This document shows, one piece after another, positions 9,347-18,855 of a stretch of DNA of 64,000 nucleotides. The stretch is from Anaerolineae bacterium (GTDB lineage: Bacteria > Chloroflexota > Anaerolineae > UBA4142 > SHND01). Location: contig JADZCJ010000068.1 of NCBI GenBank assembly GCA_020851635.1, positions 49,417-113,416 of the forward strand, given 5' to 3'. The translations under genes were made by a program, and so were the position numbers. The notes under the pieces are model-generated. The model was not told the DNA's origin. It ran no database searches and worked only from the letters and a program-made list of their open reading frames with translations. Position 1 is the stretch's first letter, and each line of letters starts with the position of its first letter.

Positions 9347-11701
9347 TTACCCAACTTTTTGGGGACCTTGGTCCTCGGCAGTTCGAAATCGAAATTCGAC
9401 AAATTGCAGCATCGTCCGCTGCGACCATTCCGTCACAAGCTCCTGCGAAATACCGTCTGCCGCGTCTGCGCCGACATTCACCCATGTCGCGTCAGGAGCG
9501 CGCACCTGCAACTCGCCCATCACGCCCTCGAGCCACGCGCGCTCGATTGAAACGCCAACATCCGCGCTCAAATACACCATATTCTCGTGGCGCTCCAGCC
9601 ACAGCGTGCCCGGTGATGTCAAACGGGCGATTCCCTCGATGCGGGTCAGACCGATGCCCGCGATGTGATTGCCGCCCGCCCCGATGCGAACATACCTGAT
9701 GGACGCGCCTGTCACATCAAACCCGCCAACTTGAATACGGTCCGGTCGCCGAGTCCCCAAAGCGACAAACGCCTTGCCCCCATCCTTGAACGTCACATCC
9801 ACAGTTTCATTTTCTTGCCGCAACAGCGAGACTCCGGCGAGTTCTTGTTGTGGATCGAATGGCGCGGGACGGACCAGCGACAGAGACCCCAGCATGCGGC
9901 GCTGGTCGCTCAGCAGAGATTCGTAGATCACGGGCTGTTCTGCATAATCGTGCGCGAGGTTCAGATTCGAATAACCCAGAAACGGGCGGCTCGCTTCCTG
10001 TGCGTCATAACCGAGCAGACGTCGGATGCCAACAGCGCGCTGTTCGCCCGATGCGACCTCGTGCGCGCACGCATACTCCCACCCCGCGGAACGGTCGGAA
10101 CGACGCAAAACGCGGGCAGCGCCACTGCATCCCAACGCGCCGGGCGCCTGCACCGCGCGCACGGGCGCATTCGGCTCGACGAGCGCGAGTAGAATCTGCA
10201 AATCCTTCCACAAAAGGACCGCCACTCGCAAAGTGTGCGGCTGTCCGTCAACAATTTCGTCAAACTCGCACCACATCATGCCAGGTCCCACGCCACCCGC
10301 GCGCGTCGCCTGGCGATGCCCGAATGTCCTGCCGTCATGCGTCAGCGCAATCATCGCATCGGGCGCATATGACCCTGCGACGGGGACGACGTTAAAGGGC
10401 AAGTGGCTCGAATAGGCGAATTTGCCGTATTTGGACACATAGTCGTTTCGCGGCGTATCGGACTCGTGACCCGCGCGACTGTTGAGCAGCAGTGTCTGCC
10501 CTGTTTCCCGCCTCCCCGAAACCAGGAAACCCGGGACGAGCAAAACGCGTTCAAAATCCTGTTGTTCGACGGGCAGTGGCTCTTCGACGGCTGTCCAGAA
10601 CGGGTCATCATGGTCGAGCGTCAACGCAAACAGCCCATGACACGCCGACAGCGGAGACCCTGACGAAAGATAGGACTCGCCTGCGGGCGGAAAATTGCCG
10701 TGAAACCCCTGTCGCAAAAAGTGCTCTGTGGGGTCGAACGCGCCGCGCTCGTAAAAATATTTCAAGCAGCCGCTCGAAATTCGTCTGAGCATACCTGGAT
10801 TGCGCGGCGCAATGCCCAGCGCGTGCCCGATGGCAAATGTCGCCACTGCCGCAAAGCGCCCGACCAGAGTCCGCCCCCATGCCACATACGAGCCATTTGC
10901 TCCGAAAAAGAACGGGAACGACGCAAGAAAGATTTTGGCGCGCGCCAGGACCTCGCGCTTGTGCTCGGGGCGGCGGTCGCCGTCAATCCATGCCCACAAC
11001 AAATAATGCAAGCCAAACATCCAGGCGTTATACAGGTCAAACTTGTCCCCCGCGCCGTCATCATACCAGCCGTCACCGCGATAAAAGCGGCTCATCTGGT
11101 CCAGCCGCGCGTCGAGGTCGTCCTCGGGCGCGTCGTAACCCAGTTTGAGCCGCACGATCTGCGAGAACGCGGGAAACAAGACCCAGTTATCGGGATACGT
11201 TTCTTTGCCGTCCACCTGCGCCAGCCAGCGCATCACCTGCGCCCGTTCCCGGTCGGTCAGAAAATAAAAAACGCGTTCACGGCTAAACCACACCGCGAGC
11301 GCGAGATTGGAGGTCTCTACAATCCGCTGGTCCAGGTGCCCGATGTCGCCCCAATACGTGTATGGGTTTGTCGGGTCCGTCCCTTGGATCAGCGCGCGCC
11401 GCATCAAGTCGGCGAGATCAATTTCGCGGTCCGCAAAAGCAAGCGTGGACGGATTGGCAGCGTTACAGAGCCAAGTCCCCCACGGCAATGCGATGCGCGA
11501 AAATGCCTCTGATGCATCCACCGCATCGGGACGGTCACAGCGGTCATCGGGAAAGAGCGCCCGCGCCGGTGAGCCGTTGCGCTCTCCCGCCAGCACATAT
11601 CCATAGGTGGCGCGCGCCAACATGTGTTCCCAATGGGCGCGCGTCCAGCCCGTATAGGGCGACTTTTTGAAATCGGGCGCCGGGTCCTGATGGCTAGCCA
11701 T
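9347..11701 (-). CDS. DUF2264 family protein
   Basis: I start this at the ATG at 11701 (784 aa), which overlaps the end of the PHP gene by 8 bp; a longer open frame exists but would lie inside that gene. The N-terminal 370 residues match DUF2264: YWGDIGHLDQRIVETSNLAL, then DNWVLFPAFSQIV, the GDGWYDDG motif and FDLYNAWMFGLHYLLW, an (alpha/alpha)6-like helical domain related to polysaccharide-processing enzymes. The remaining ~400 residues are beta-rich. There is no signal peptide, so it is probably cytoplasmic. Co-transcription with a glycerol-kinase-like kinase and two FAD enzymes suggests breakdown of a glycosylated substrate, but the reaction is unknown. Confidence 0.8.
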   Translation of the reverse strand: MASHQDPAPDFKKSPYTGWTRAHWEHMLARATYGYVLAGERNGSPARALFPDDRCDRPDAVDASEAFSRIALPWGTWLCNAANPSTLAFADREIDLADLMRRALIQGTDPTNPYTYWGDIGHLDQRIVETSNLALAVWFSRERVFYFLTDRERAQVMRWLAQVDGKETYPDNWVLFPAFSQIVRLKLGYDAPEDDLDARLDQMSRFYRGDGWYDDGAGDKFDLYNAWMFGLHYLLWAWIDGDRRPEHKREVLARAKIFLASFPFFFGANGSYVAWGRTLVGRFAAVATFAIGHALGIAPRNPGMLRRISSGCLKYFYERGAFDPTEHFLRQGFHGNFPPAGESYLSSGSPLSACHGLFALTLDHDDPFWTAVEEPLPVEQQDFERVLLVPGFLVSGRRETGQTLLLNSRAGHESDTPRNDYVSKYGKFAYSSHLPFNVVPVAGSYAPDAMIALTHDGRTFGHRQATRAGGVGPGMMWCEFDEIVDGQPHTLRVAVLLWKDLQILLALVEPNAPVRAVQAPGALGCSGAARVLRRSDRSAGWEYACAHEVASGEQRAVGIRRLLGYDAQEASRPFLGYSNLNLAHDYAEQPVIYESLLSDQRRMLGSLSLVRPAPFDPQQELAGVSLLRQENETVDVTFKDGGKAFVALGTRRPDRIQVGGFDVTGASIRYVRIGAGGNHIAGIGLTRIEGIARLTSPGTLWLERHENMVYLSADVGVSIERAWLEGVMGELQVRAPDATWVNVGADAADGISQELVTEWSQRTMLQFVEFRFRTAEDQGPQKVG

Positions 11702-13088
11702 TGGCGCGCCCATCAAAAAAAATCGGATTGGTGAACGCGAGCATCGCGCCTTGTGCGTCGCGCACCGTGACGAGACACCAGCCCGCCTGCCCGCCGCGCA
11801 ATTCCCACGCGCCGGAGCCGTTGCCCTCCACACTGCGCGTTTCGCGCGCGACCCCATCCACAATCCACGCGAGTTGTGCGTCCCGGGGGCAGTCTGCCCA
11901 TACGGTGCTAACCTGAATCGGCACATCCGCAGCAACATCCAACACATCCCCCATCATGGCATGTGCTTGGCTTGTCGCTGCGTTCAATTCCAACCCGGGA
12001 CCCGCGCTCGAATACAAATGTCCCTGACGCACGGCGCGCAAAATCTCGCGCTCGGACAGCTCGTCCGCATACACCACATCAAATCCAAAAATTTTTGCGC
12101 TCTGATTGTGCTCCGGACCGTGCGTATCCGTGCCGGACGTCAGCGCCAGACGATACCCTTGATTCAACCATTCAAAAGCCAGCGCCAATGACCCCTCGTT
12201 GCCCGCCATGTGCCCGGTCCAGTTCTCGTTCCAGATTTCGACGACGCGCGCCGAGCCGGGCATCATGCTCTCAAACTGCCAGTCACAGCCCGTGCAGTCG
12301 GGATCGCCCACCGAGCGCGGGTGCGCAATGATAAATAACCCGCCTTGCGCCTCGACCTCTTGCGCGATGTGATTCATCGTGCGTTCGTTTTGGTTGTGCG
12401 GTCCCGGACGAACGTGCCAGTCAATCCAATTGCGTACGCCGAGCGCGAGTGCGTGCCCGTAGAACGTCGTCACCTCGGACCCGCAAATGGTCAAGAGTTC
12501 GTCGCTGCCGCTCGCCTCCCACGCGGCGAGACCCGCAACCGTATTGTGGTCGCTGAGCGCGCAAAAATCGAGTTTGTTCTCTCTTGCCCATGCAGCCAAA
12601 TCGGCGACCTGCCACGTTGCATCCGAATGATCCGTGTGTCCGTGCAAATCGCCGCGATACCATCCGCGCCCGCGCGGTGCGGTCTTGCGAATCTCCGCCG
12701 CTTGCGTTTTTTCCCGCGCGGTTTCATCCGTTCCCACGATCTCGATTTCAATCGGCAGAGGGACGCCCGGCATGATCATGTGCGTATCTACAACCATGGT
12801 CCATTCGCCCGGCGGTATGTCTCCGGAGAGATAGCCCGGCGTGGCAGACGCACGACTGAGGACGATCTCATGCCGCGCCCCCTGACGGGGACCCGCGCCG
12901 CGCCAGCCGTTTGGATCAAAAAGTGTGGGCGTGAGCATGTTGCGGTGCCCGTCCACCAACCATGGCGAAAACGAGAGACACAGCGCGAGCTGCGTCGTGT
13001 CGGGTGGAATCGTAAACGAAAAGGGAATATTTTGTTTCGAGTGCGAGCTGTCCAGAGTGCGAGTAATGTTGATATGACAAGTTTCCAT
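11694..13088 (-). CDS. PHP-domain metallo-phosphoesterase, CehA/McbA-like
   Basis: The start at 13088 gives 464 aa and a TAATG overlap with the stop of the kinase gene, indicating translational coupling; an ATG at 13100 is an alternative. An N-terminal beta domain (about 1-130) precedes a PHP domain. The PHP motifs include the metal-binding DLHGHTDHSD, then CALSDHNTVAG, a FYGHALALG segment and a late LTSGTDTHGPEHN. PHP proteins of this group are metal-dependent phosphoesterases or hydrolases with a TIM-barrel-like fold. The substrate is unknown. A C-terminal beta segment ends with VTVRDAQGAMLAFTNPIF, typical of CehA/McbA relatives. Confidence 0.85.
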   Translation of the reverse strand: METCHINITRTLDSSHSKQNIPFSFTIPPDTTQLALCLSFSPWLVDGHRNMLTPTLFDPNGWRGAGPRQGARHEIVLSRASATPGYLSGDIPPGEWTMVVDTHMIMPGVPLPIEIEIVGTDETAREKTQAAEIRKTAPRGRGWYRGDLHGHTDHSDATWQVADLAAWARENKLDFCALSDHNTVAGLAAWEASGSDELLTICGSEVTTFYGHALALGVRNWIDWHVRPGPHNQNERTMNHIAQEVEAQGGLFIIAHPRSVGDPDCTGCDWQFESMMPGSARVVEIWNENWTGHMAGNEGSLALAFEWLNQGYRLALTSGTDTHGPEHNQSAKIFGFDVVYADELSEREILRAVRQGHLYSSAGPGLELNAATSQAHAMMGDVLDVAADVPIQVSTVWADCPRDAQLAWIVDGVARETRSVEGNGSGAWELRGGQAGWCLVTVRDAQGAMLAFTNPIFFDGRANG

Positions 13089-14569
13089 TATGCTTTCCAT
13101 CCCTGCGCGCGCTGCACCGCGCGCTGCCACCGCGAATATAGTTCGGCGCGTTGGTCCTCGCCCATGACAGGTTCATACACCGCCGCCGGCTGCCACGATT
13201 GCGAAATATCCTGCATTGTCCACCATCCGAGACCCAACCCCGCGAGCAACGCGGCGCCGCGCGCGGTTGTTTCGCCCGTTGCCGCCACCTCAATGGGCAC
13301 ATTCAAAATGTCCGATTGAAATTGCATCAAGAATGAATTTTGCGCGGCGCCGCCATCCACGCGCAGGGTGCGGAACGGAATACCCGCGTCGGTCTGCATC
13401 GCGTCCAGAACATCGCGGACGCGGTAGGCGATCCCTTCGAGTGTCGCGCGCACAATATGTGCGCGCGTCGTTGCGCGCGTCATCCCGATCATCAATCCCC
13501 GCGCGCCCGTGTCCCAAAAAGGCGCTGCCAGACCGGCAAGCGCAGGGACGAGAAAAACACCACCATTATCCGGCACGGTTTTGGCGACCGTCGCGCTCTC
13601 TTGCGCCGTTGCCAGAATCCCCATTTCCTCCACCAGCCACTGCACCGCCGCGCCCGTTGTATAGATGCCGCCGTCCAACGCATACGCGCGCTCCCCGGGC
13701 ACCTGCCACGCGGCAGTCGTCAGCAATCCCTGCCGCGAAAGTTTCGGAATCGCACCGATATTCATGAGGGCAAACGTTCCTGTCCCGTAGGTCACTTTGA
13801 CCATACCGGGGGTCAAGCAGCCATGCCCAAAGAGCGCCGCCTGCTGGTCCACCATCAACCCCATCACGGGCAGGCGACCCGCGTGTCCGGGCGCGAATAT
13901 CTCGCCAACAAATTCTGCGCAGCCGCAGAGTCTCGCCAGTCCCGCGGATGGAATGTCAAAAAGGTCCAATAGCTCGGCATCCCACGTCAACGTCTCCAGA
14001 TTGGACAAGAGCGTGCGCGACGCCGTCGTAACATCGGTGAGGTGCAGCCGGCGGCGCGACAAATTCCACAACAGCCACGTATCGGTCGTTCCGATGACGA
14101 GCTCGCCCGCGTTTGCGCGCGCATGACCGTTCGGAATGTGGTCCAGAATCCAACGGATTTTTGTTGCTGAAAAATACGGGTCAATCACCACGCCGGTCAG
14201 TGGGCGCACGCGTGCGCCAACCCCCGATTCCAAGAGCGCGGCACATTCTTTTGCCGTGCGCCGGTCCTGCCAGACAATCGCGTCATATACCGGTGCGCCG
14301 CTCTGCCTGTCCCACACCAGCGCCGTTTCGCCCTGATTCGCAAGCCCGACGGCGGCAACGGTTGCGCCGGGCGGCAAAGCGGCGAGACAGCCGGTGATTG
14401 CCTCTGTTGTCACACGGAGAATGTCGGCGGGATGCTGTTCCACCCAACCGGGTTGGGGATAGATTTGGGGTAATTCCGACGCGGATTGCGCCACCACCCG
14501 CATCTCTGAATCGAGCGCGAGCGCCTTGGTGCGCGTTGTGCCGTGATCAATGCCGAAAAGAATTTTCAT
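13088..14569 (-). CDS. glpK: FGGY-family carbohydrate kinase, glycerol kinase-like
   Basis: The ATG at 14569 gives 493 aa, the normal size of glycerol kinase. The ATP-binding N-terminal motif reads GIDHGTTRTKALALD; later come GLANQGETALVWDRQSG, IVWQDRRT, an FGGY-type APFWDTGARGLMIGMTR stretch and VDGGAAQNSFLMQFQSDIL near residue 400. These match GlpK more closely than xylulokinase or rhamnulokinase. It would phosphorylate glycerol or a related polyol in the cytoplasm. The GlpA-like dehydrogenase upstream in the same operon fits glycerol-3-phosphate as product. The gap from the preceding gene is 49 bp. Confidence 0.85.
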   Translation of the reverse strand: MKILFGIDHGTTRTKALALDSEMRVVAQSASELPQIYPQPGWVEQHPADILRVTTEAITGCLAALPPGATVAAVGLANQGETALVWDRQSGAPVYDAIVWQDRRTAKECAALLESGVGARVRPLTGVVIDPYFSATKIRWILDHIPNGHARANAGELVIGTTDTWLLWNLSRRRLHLTDVTTASRTLLSNLETLTWDAELLDLFDIPSAGLARLCGCAEFVGEIFAPGHAGRLPVMGLMVDQQAALFGHGCLTPGMVKVTYGTGTFALMNIGAIPKLSRQGLLTTAAWQVPGERAYALDGGIYTTGAAVQWLVEEMGILATAQESATVAKTVPDNGGVFLVPALAGLAAPFWDTGARGLMIGMTRATTRAHIVRATLEGIAYRVRDVLDAMQTDAGIPFRTLRVDGGAAQNSFLMQFQSDILNVPIEVAATGETTARGAALLAGLGLGWWTMQDISQSWQPAAVYEPVMGEDQRAELYSRWQRAVQRAQGWKA

Positions 14570-14618
14570 GCGTGCGAGGATTGCTTCCGGTTCGTCAAGG
14601 GGGGGATGCTCGGAGAGG

Positions 14619-15941
14619 TCAGCTCGTCGTGGGGGCGCGCCATTCCGTTTGACGAAATTCTTGCGGAACGAGCGCGCGTCCATGCGCCGAGACAATGAGC
14701 GGCGCTTGCGTCGGATGCGCCGCCGCGATATCCAAATAGATACTGCGATGCGGTTTCGCCACAAGCGCAAAACTGCGACCCCACACCTGTTTCTCTGCGC
14801 GCGCATCCACGCGCACAACCGCTTGCGCGTGATCAACCCGCAGCGCGAGGTGCGCGGACAGAGGGCGTGAATCATACCGGCGCAGCAATTGCGGCACGAC
14901 AGCATGAATGCCTTGCCCCGCAATGATCTCTTGTGTCAGCAGCGGTTCGGCATTTTCGGCGTTCAAATATCGCGCGATCGCTGCGGCGGTCTCGGCGCCA
15001 TCCTGGACCGCGTGATCGGCAGCATCCGCCGCATGAATCAGGTTGCCACATGCAAAAATGCCCCGCACATCAGTTTGAAAATTCTGGTCCACGCGCGGAC
15101 CCAGCGTATGCGGATCGAGCGCCAGCCCGGACTGCCGCGTCAAGACATTCTCCGGCACAAATTCGCCGGAAAAAATGAGCGTATCGCAGGGGATCTCGAA
15201 TGGTTCGCCGGTGGGCGCGCCGGTTGCATCCAGCGCGGTCACGCGCAGCCCACTCACCCTCCCCGCGCCTTGAATTTGCAGAATCTTGTGACGCAGCAAG
15301 AGTGGAATCCTGCGGGAGCGCAGCAGCAGCCATTCCAGCCCCATATAGCCGAGCCGGTATGGACGTTCTTCGAGCACGGCGCGCACGCGCACGCCCTGCC
15401 CGATCAACGATTGCGTCGCCATCAGACTCATATCGTCCGAGCCGACAATCACCGCCTCGCGCCCGGGCGCCACATGCATAAAAGTATGCAGGCGCTGCAC
15501 GGGACCCGTATTGAATATGCCCGCGGGGCGTGAGCCCGCCACCGTCAGTGCGCTGCGCGCCAGCTCTCGACATCCCGTCGCAAGGACCACCGCGCGCGCG
15601 CGATAGCGCACAAGACCATCCGGACTGACCGCCAGCGTCTCGCGCTCTTGCGAAACCGAAAGCACGGTGGTGTTGGTTTGAATGTTGACGCGGGCGCGCT
15701 CGGCGCGTCGAATCAAGCGCGCGGCAAAATCAACCCCGCGCATCAGTCGTTTGAATTGCCACAAACCGAACCCTCTATGCTCGCATTGCGCGGGCAGTCC
15801 GCCCGGCTGAGGTTCGCGGTCCAACAAGACCACATCCGCCGATTCGCGTTCGCGCAATCCCGCCGCGCACATCAGACCCGCCGGACCCGCGCCAATGACG
15901 ACGACGTCAACGTTCCGCGTTGGAATGGCTGAATCAGGCAT
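14619..15941 (-). CDS. NAD(P)/FAD-dependent oxidoreductase
   Basis: A 440-aa flavoprotein. I take the ATG at 15941, which overlaps the upstream dehydrogenase by 8 bp; ATGs at 15950 and 15959 are alternatives. The N-terminal Rossmann motif is VVVIGAGPAGLMCAAGL; a second nucleotide-binding region (VIVGSDDMSLMATQSLIG) lies near residue 165, and the ATG-type motif RGIFACGNLIHAADAADHAV near residue 300 closes the FAD site. It resembles the disulfide-reductase-like subunit that accompanies GlpA-type dehydrogenases in anaerobes, where it passes electrons from glycerol-3-phosphate. The small DUF1667 partner common in those operons is absent here. Confidence 0.85.
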   Translation of the reverse strand: MPDSAIPTRNVDVVVIGAGPAGLMCAAGLRERESADVVLLDREPQPGGLPAQCEHRGFGLWQFKRLMRGVDFAARLIRRAERARVNIQTNTTVLSVSQERETLAVSPDGLVRYRARAVVLATGCRELARSALTVAGSRPAGIFNTGPVQRLHTFMHVAPGREAVIVGSDDMSLMATQSLIGQGVRVRAVLEERPYRLGYMGLEWLLLRSRRIPLLLRHKILQIQGAGRVSGLRVTALDATGAPTGEPFEIPCDTLIFSGEFVPENVLTRQSGLALDPHTLGPRVDQNFQTDVRGIFACGNLIHAADAADHAVQDGAETAAAIARYLNAENAEPLLTQEIIAGQGIHAVVPQLLRRYDSRPLSAHLALRVDHAQAVVRVDARAEKQVWGRSFALVAKPHRSIYLDIAAAHPTQAPLIVSAHGRALVPQEFRQTEWRAPTTS

Positions 15942-17376
15942 GTGGCTCATCGGGCGCAATCACCTCAGAACCCGGACCGCGTTTGGTCAATGCCGTCAAC
16001 GGGCGCCCGAGTTCGTCTGACATGGTTTGCATAATCGCTGCCGTGCAGTAAAACCCCTGACACCGACCCGCCGTCGCCCAGGTGCGTTTCTTGATGCCGT
16101 CCAGTGTGGTCGCGGGAATCGGCGCGTGAATCGCCTGCGTGATTTCGGCGCGGCTGACCGTTTCGCAGAGACACAGAATCTGCCCAAAATCTGGATTTTC
16201 ACAGAGACGCGACGGGTCGAAACAGGGGCGCACTCTTCCCGTTGCCCAGACGCGCACAGGGCGCGGCACGAGCGATTTTTTCAGGTGTGGCAGCGCGCCT
16301 GCCGCCCCGAGACGACGCATCACTTCGAGCGCAATCGCGGGCGCGGCAGATAGTCCCGTCGAGCGAATCCCCGCCGTCACAATTTGATTCGTCTGCGCGT
16401 CCACTTCGAGCACATATTCGCCCGTGGACGACGCGGGACGCAGTCCCGCATACGTGGCGACGACCGGCTCGTGCGCCAGCACGGGCATCAACTGCAGCGC
16501 GCCTCGGCGGGCGCGTCCAAGCCCATCTGCGCTCACGCTCGTATCGTTCTTGTCCTCGATGTCGTCGGCGGTGGGTCCCAGCAGCACATTTCCATTGAGC
16601 GTCGGCGCGGCAAGAATGCCTTTCGAGATGCGCGTGGGGACGGGGAGCAAAATGTGCGGCACATAGGCGCGCGCCGTCTTGTCAAGGATCAAAAACTCGC
16701 CCTTGCGCGACGTGATCGTAAACCCGTTCCTGCCGAGCATGCCCGCAATCGTGTCGCCCCACAATCCCGCGCTGTTTGCCAGCCAGCGCGCGTAATGCTG
16801 CCCTTGGGTCGTCGTGACGCGGTAGAGTCCCTCTATGCGCTCGATGTTGGTGACGCGTGCGCCGAGAAAAAATTGCGCGCCGTTCACCGCCGCGTGCTCT
16901 GCGAGCGCAATACACGCCGTGAACGTGCAGGTGATGCTCTCGCGCGGAATCCACAAGCCGCCCAGCGCCGCCGGATTTGCATGTGGCACACGCGCCAGCG
17001 CCTGTTCGGCAGAGAGACGTTCGACATCCTTCACGCCGTTCTTGTGCGCGTTCTCGAAATATCTGGCGAGCGCTTGCAGTTGTTCCTCGTCGAGCGCCAG
17101 CATCACCGCGCCGACGCGTTCAATCGGCACACCCAGCTCGTCCGCCTGCTCGTTCCAAAGCCGGTGCCCCTCGCTCACAAGCCGCGCTTCCAGGGTGCCG
17201 GGCTTGGCATCAAACCCCGTATGCAGAATGCTGCTGTTGCCCTTGCTGACACCGTCGCCCACATCCCAGTTCTGCTCGACAACGGCGACGCGCGCTTCAT
17301 AGCGCGCCAATTCGCGCGCGAGCGCGCAGCCGACAAGCCCCGCGCCAATAACCAGAAAATCAAAAGGTTCGTTCAC
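15934..17376 (-). CDS. GlpA-like FAD-dependent dehydrogenase with BFD-type [2Fe-2S] domain
   Basis: A 480-aa protein beginning FDFLVIGAGLVGCALAREL, an FAD-binding DAO fold. It continues with the substrate-side motifs SSILHTGFDA and TYAGLRPAS, as in glycerol-3-phosphate dehydrogenase GlpA and the related YgaF/L2HGDH group. The C-terminal domain (about 390-460) carries CLCETVSRAEI followed by GRCQGFYC, the four cysteines of a BFD-like [2Fe-2S] domain. It overlaps the DegT gene by 4 bp (ATGA). In context it likely oxidises the kinase product, with electrons leaving through the iron-sulfur domain and the neighbouring flavoprotein. Confidence 0.88.
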   Translation of the reverse strand: MNEPFDFLVIGAGLVGCALARELARYEARVAVVEQNWDVGDGVSKGNSSILHTGFDAKPGTLEARLVSEGHRLWNEQADELGVPIERVGAVMLALDEEQLQALARYFENAHKNGVKDVERLSAEQALARVPHANPAALGGLWIPRESITCTFTACIALAEHAAVNGAQFFLGARVTNIERIEGLYRVTTTQGQHYARWLANSAGLWGDTIAGMLGRNGFTITSRKGEFLILDKTARAYVPHILLPVPTRISKGILAAPTLNGNVLLGPTADDIEDKNDTSVSADGLGRARRGALQLMPVLAHEPVVATYAGLRPASSTGEYVLEVDAQTNQIVTAGIRSTGLSAAPAIALEVMRRLGAAGALPHLKKSLVPRPVRVWATGRVRPCFDPSRLCENPDFGQILCLCETVSRAEITQAIHAPIPATTLDGIKKRTWATAGRCQGFYCTAAIMQTMSDELGRPLTALTKRGPGSEVIAPDEPHA

Positions 17377-18719
17377 AGGGAATGTTCAGCGCGCGCGCGT
17401 TCCATAAATTCAATGCGCGCCCGTTGGTCGTCGGTGGCATAGCGGATCGGAATCCCGGCGCGTTGCTTGGCGACAAAGGCAGTCGCCACTTTTTCGACTG
17501 CGGTCGCAATATCGTCCAAATCTTGTTGTTCCAGAAGCGGATTGACGCTGCTCAACCAAAACACCTCATCGCACGCGCGCTCAGCTTCGGGACACAAGCC
17601 CGGTCCATACTCGACATGACCCTCGTACCATGGGCACTCGAACGGGCATCTGGTCCCGCCATACCCGGACTTGTTGACAAACACCGGCTGTAGATGCTGG
17701 GGAATGATCCAGCGCGTGGTGCCGAGATACCCCAGGTCATACACTCCTTCGGCAGCTAACGCGACCGCAAAATTCAACATGTCCGAGCCGAGCGCCTGTC
17801 GGTCAATACGGATGGCATAATAGTAATAGACCCGTTCACCCCAGTCCGGCTTGGGCATGAGGTTGATTCCGGGCAGGTCTCGCAGGCGGGAATCCAGATA
17901 TTTCGCATTCTCGTCCCGTTTTGCGATCAGGCGGTCAATTTTTTGCATCTGTTCCAGCCCGATTGCCGCTTGCATGTTGGTAATGCGGTAATTGGTGCAC
18001 GGCAGCCCCCAATGAAATTTCGAGGCGGCGCCCAACGAACGTTTGCGCGCAAAATCGTGATACCCCCACATTTTTTCAAACAACGCGCCATCGTTCGTCA
18101 TTACAAAACCCCCTTCGCCGGTGCTGGTGATTTTCCCCGAAATCGTGCTGAACGTCCCCACATGCCCGATGGTGCCGACGCGCTTGCCCTTGTAGCTCGC
18201 GCCGGGCGCCTGCGCGCAGTCTTCCAGGACCCAAAGGTTGTGTTGGCGCGCCAGTTCCATGATCGGGTCCATGTCAACCGGCGTGCCGAGAATGTGAACG
18301 GGGATGATCGCTTTGGTGTGTTTTGTGATCTTGCGCGCAACGTCCGCCGGGTCGAGCGTCAAATATCGCGGGTCCACATCGGCGAAAATGGGCACCGCGT
18401 TTTGCTCGAGCACACAGGTATCCGAGGCGATGAATGTATATGGGGCGACGATCACCTCATCCCCGGGACCGATGCCAAATGCCGCCAGCGCGACATGCAG
18501 GGCAGTCGTTCCATTCGATACGGCAATCGCATGTTTGACCCCAAAATACGCGGCAATGGATTTTTCGTATTCGAGCGCGGCTTCGGCGCGCCGCAGTTTT
18601 TTCTGGCTCGCCACACGCACGAGCGCATCCATCTCGGCTTGCTCAAAAATGTCAGCTTCGACCAGACTGGGTTTGTTCGAGCGGACAGGAGCGCCTCCGT
18701 CAATCGCCAGCGTTTTCAT
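17373..18719 (-). CDS. DegT/DnrJ/EryC1/StrS family aminotransferase
   Basis: The ATG at 18719 is preceded by AAGGAG (18731-18726 on the minus strand), giving 448 aa. It is a PLP-dependent sugar-aminotransferase-like protein: ALEYEKSIAAYFG, then HAIAVSNGTTALHVAL, VIVAPYTFIASDTCVLE, and the PLP-lysine region STISGKITSTGEGGFV near residue 210. Family members transaminate keto-sugars or act as dehydratases in nucleotide-sugar or aminocyclitol pathways. Here it is the first gene of a catabolic operon with glycerol-type enzymes, an uncommon setting that suggests an amino-polyol or amino-sugar substrate (inference). Confidence 0.88.
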   Translation of the reverse strand: MKTLAIDGGAPVRSNKPSLVEADIFEQAEMDALVRVASQKKLRRAEAALEYEKSIAAYFGVKHAIAVSNGTTALHVALAAFGIGPGDEVIVAPYTFIASDTCVLEQNAVPIFADVDPRYLTLDPADVARKITKHTKAIIPVHILGTPVDMDPIMELARQHNLWVLEDCAQAPGASYKGKRVGTIGHVGTFSTISGKITSTGEGGFVMTNDGALFEKMWGYHDFARKRSLGAASKFHWGLPCTNYRITNMQAAIGLEQMQKIDRLIAKRDENAKYLDSRLRDLPGINLMPKPDWGERVYYYYAIRIDRQALGSDMLNFAVALAAEGVYDLGYLGTTRWIIPQHLQPVFVNKSGYGGTRCPFECPWYEGHVEYGPGLCPEAERACDEVFWLSSVNPLLEQQDLDDIATAVEKVATAFVAKQRAGIPIRYATDDQRARIEFMERARAEHSL

Positions 18720-18855
18720 TTTCGACTCCTTGGGCAGTGCGAAAAAAAACTTCAGCACAGACCGGAACTTGCATTCCGGGCTTAAAACTGAAGTTCATTT
18801 GAGATTGAGCGAAAGAGACAAACCTTGTTGACCCCTGCGCTATCCGAAAAGCGGG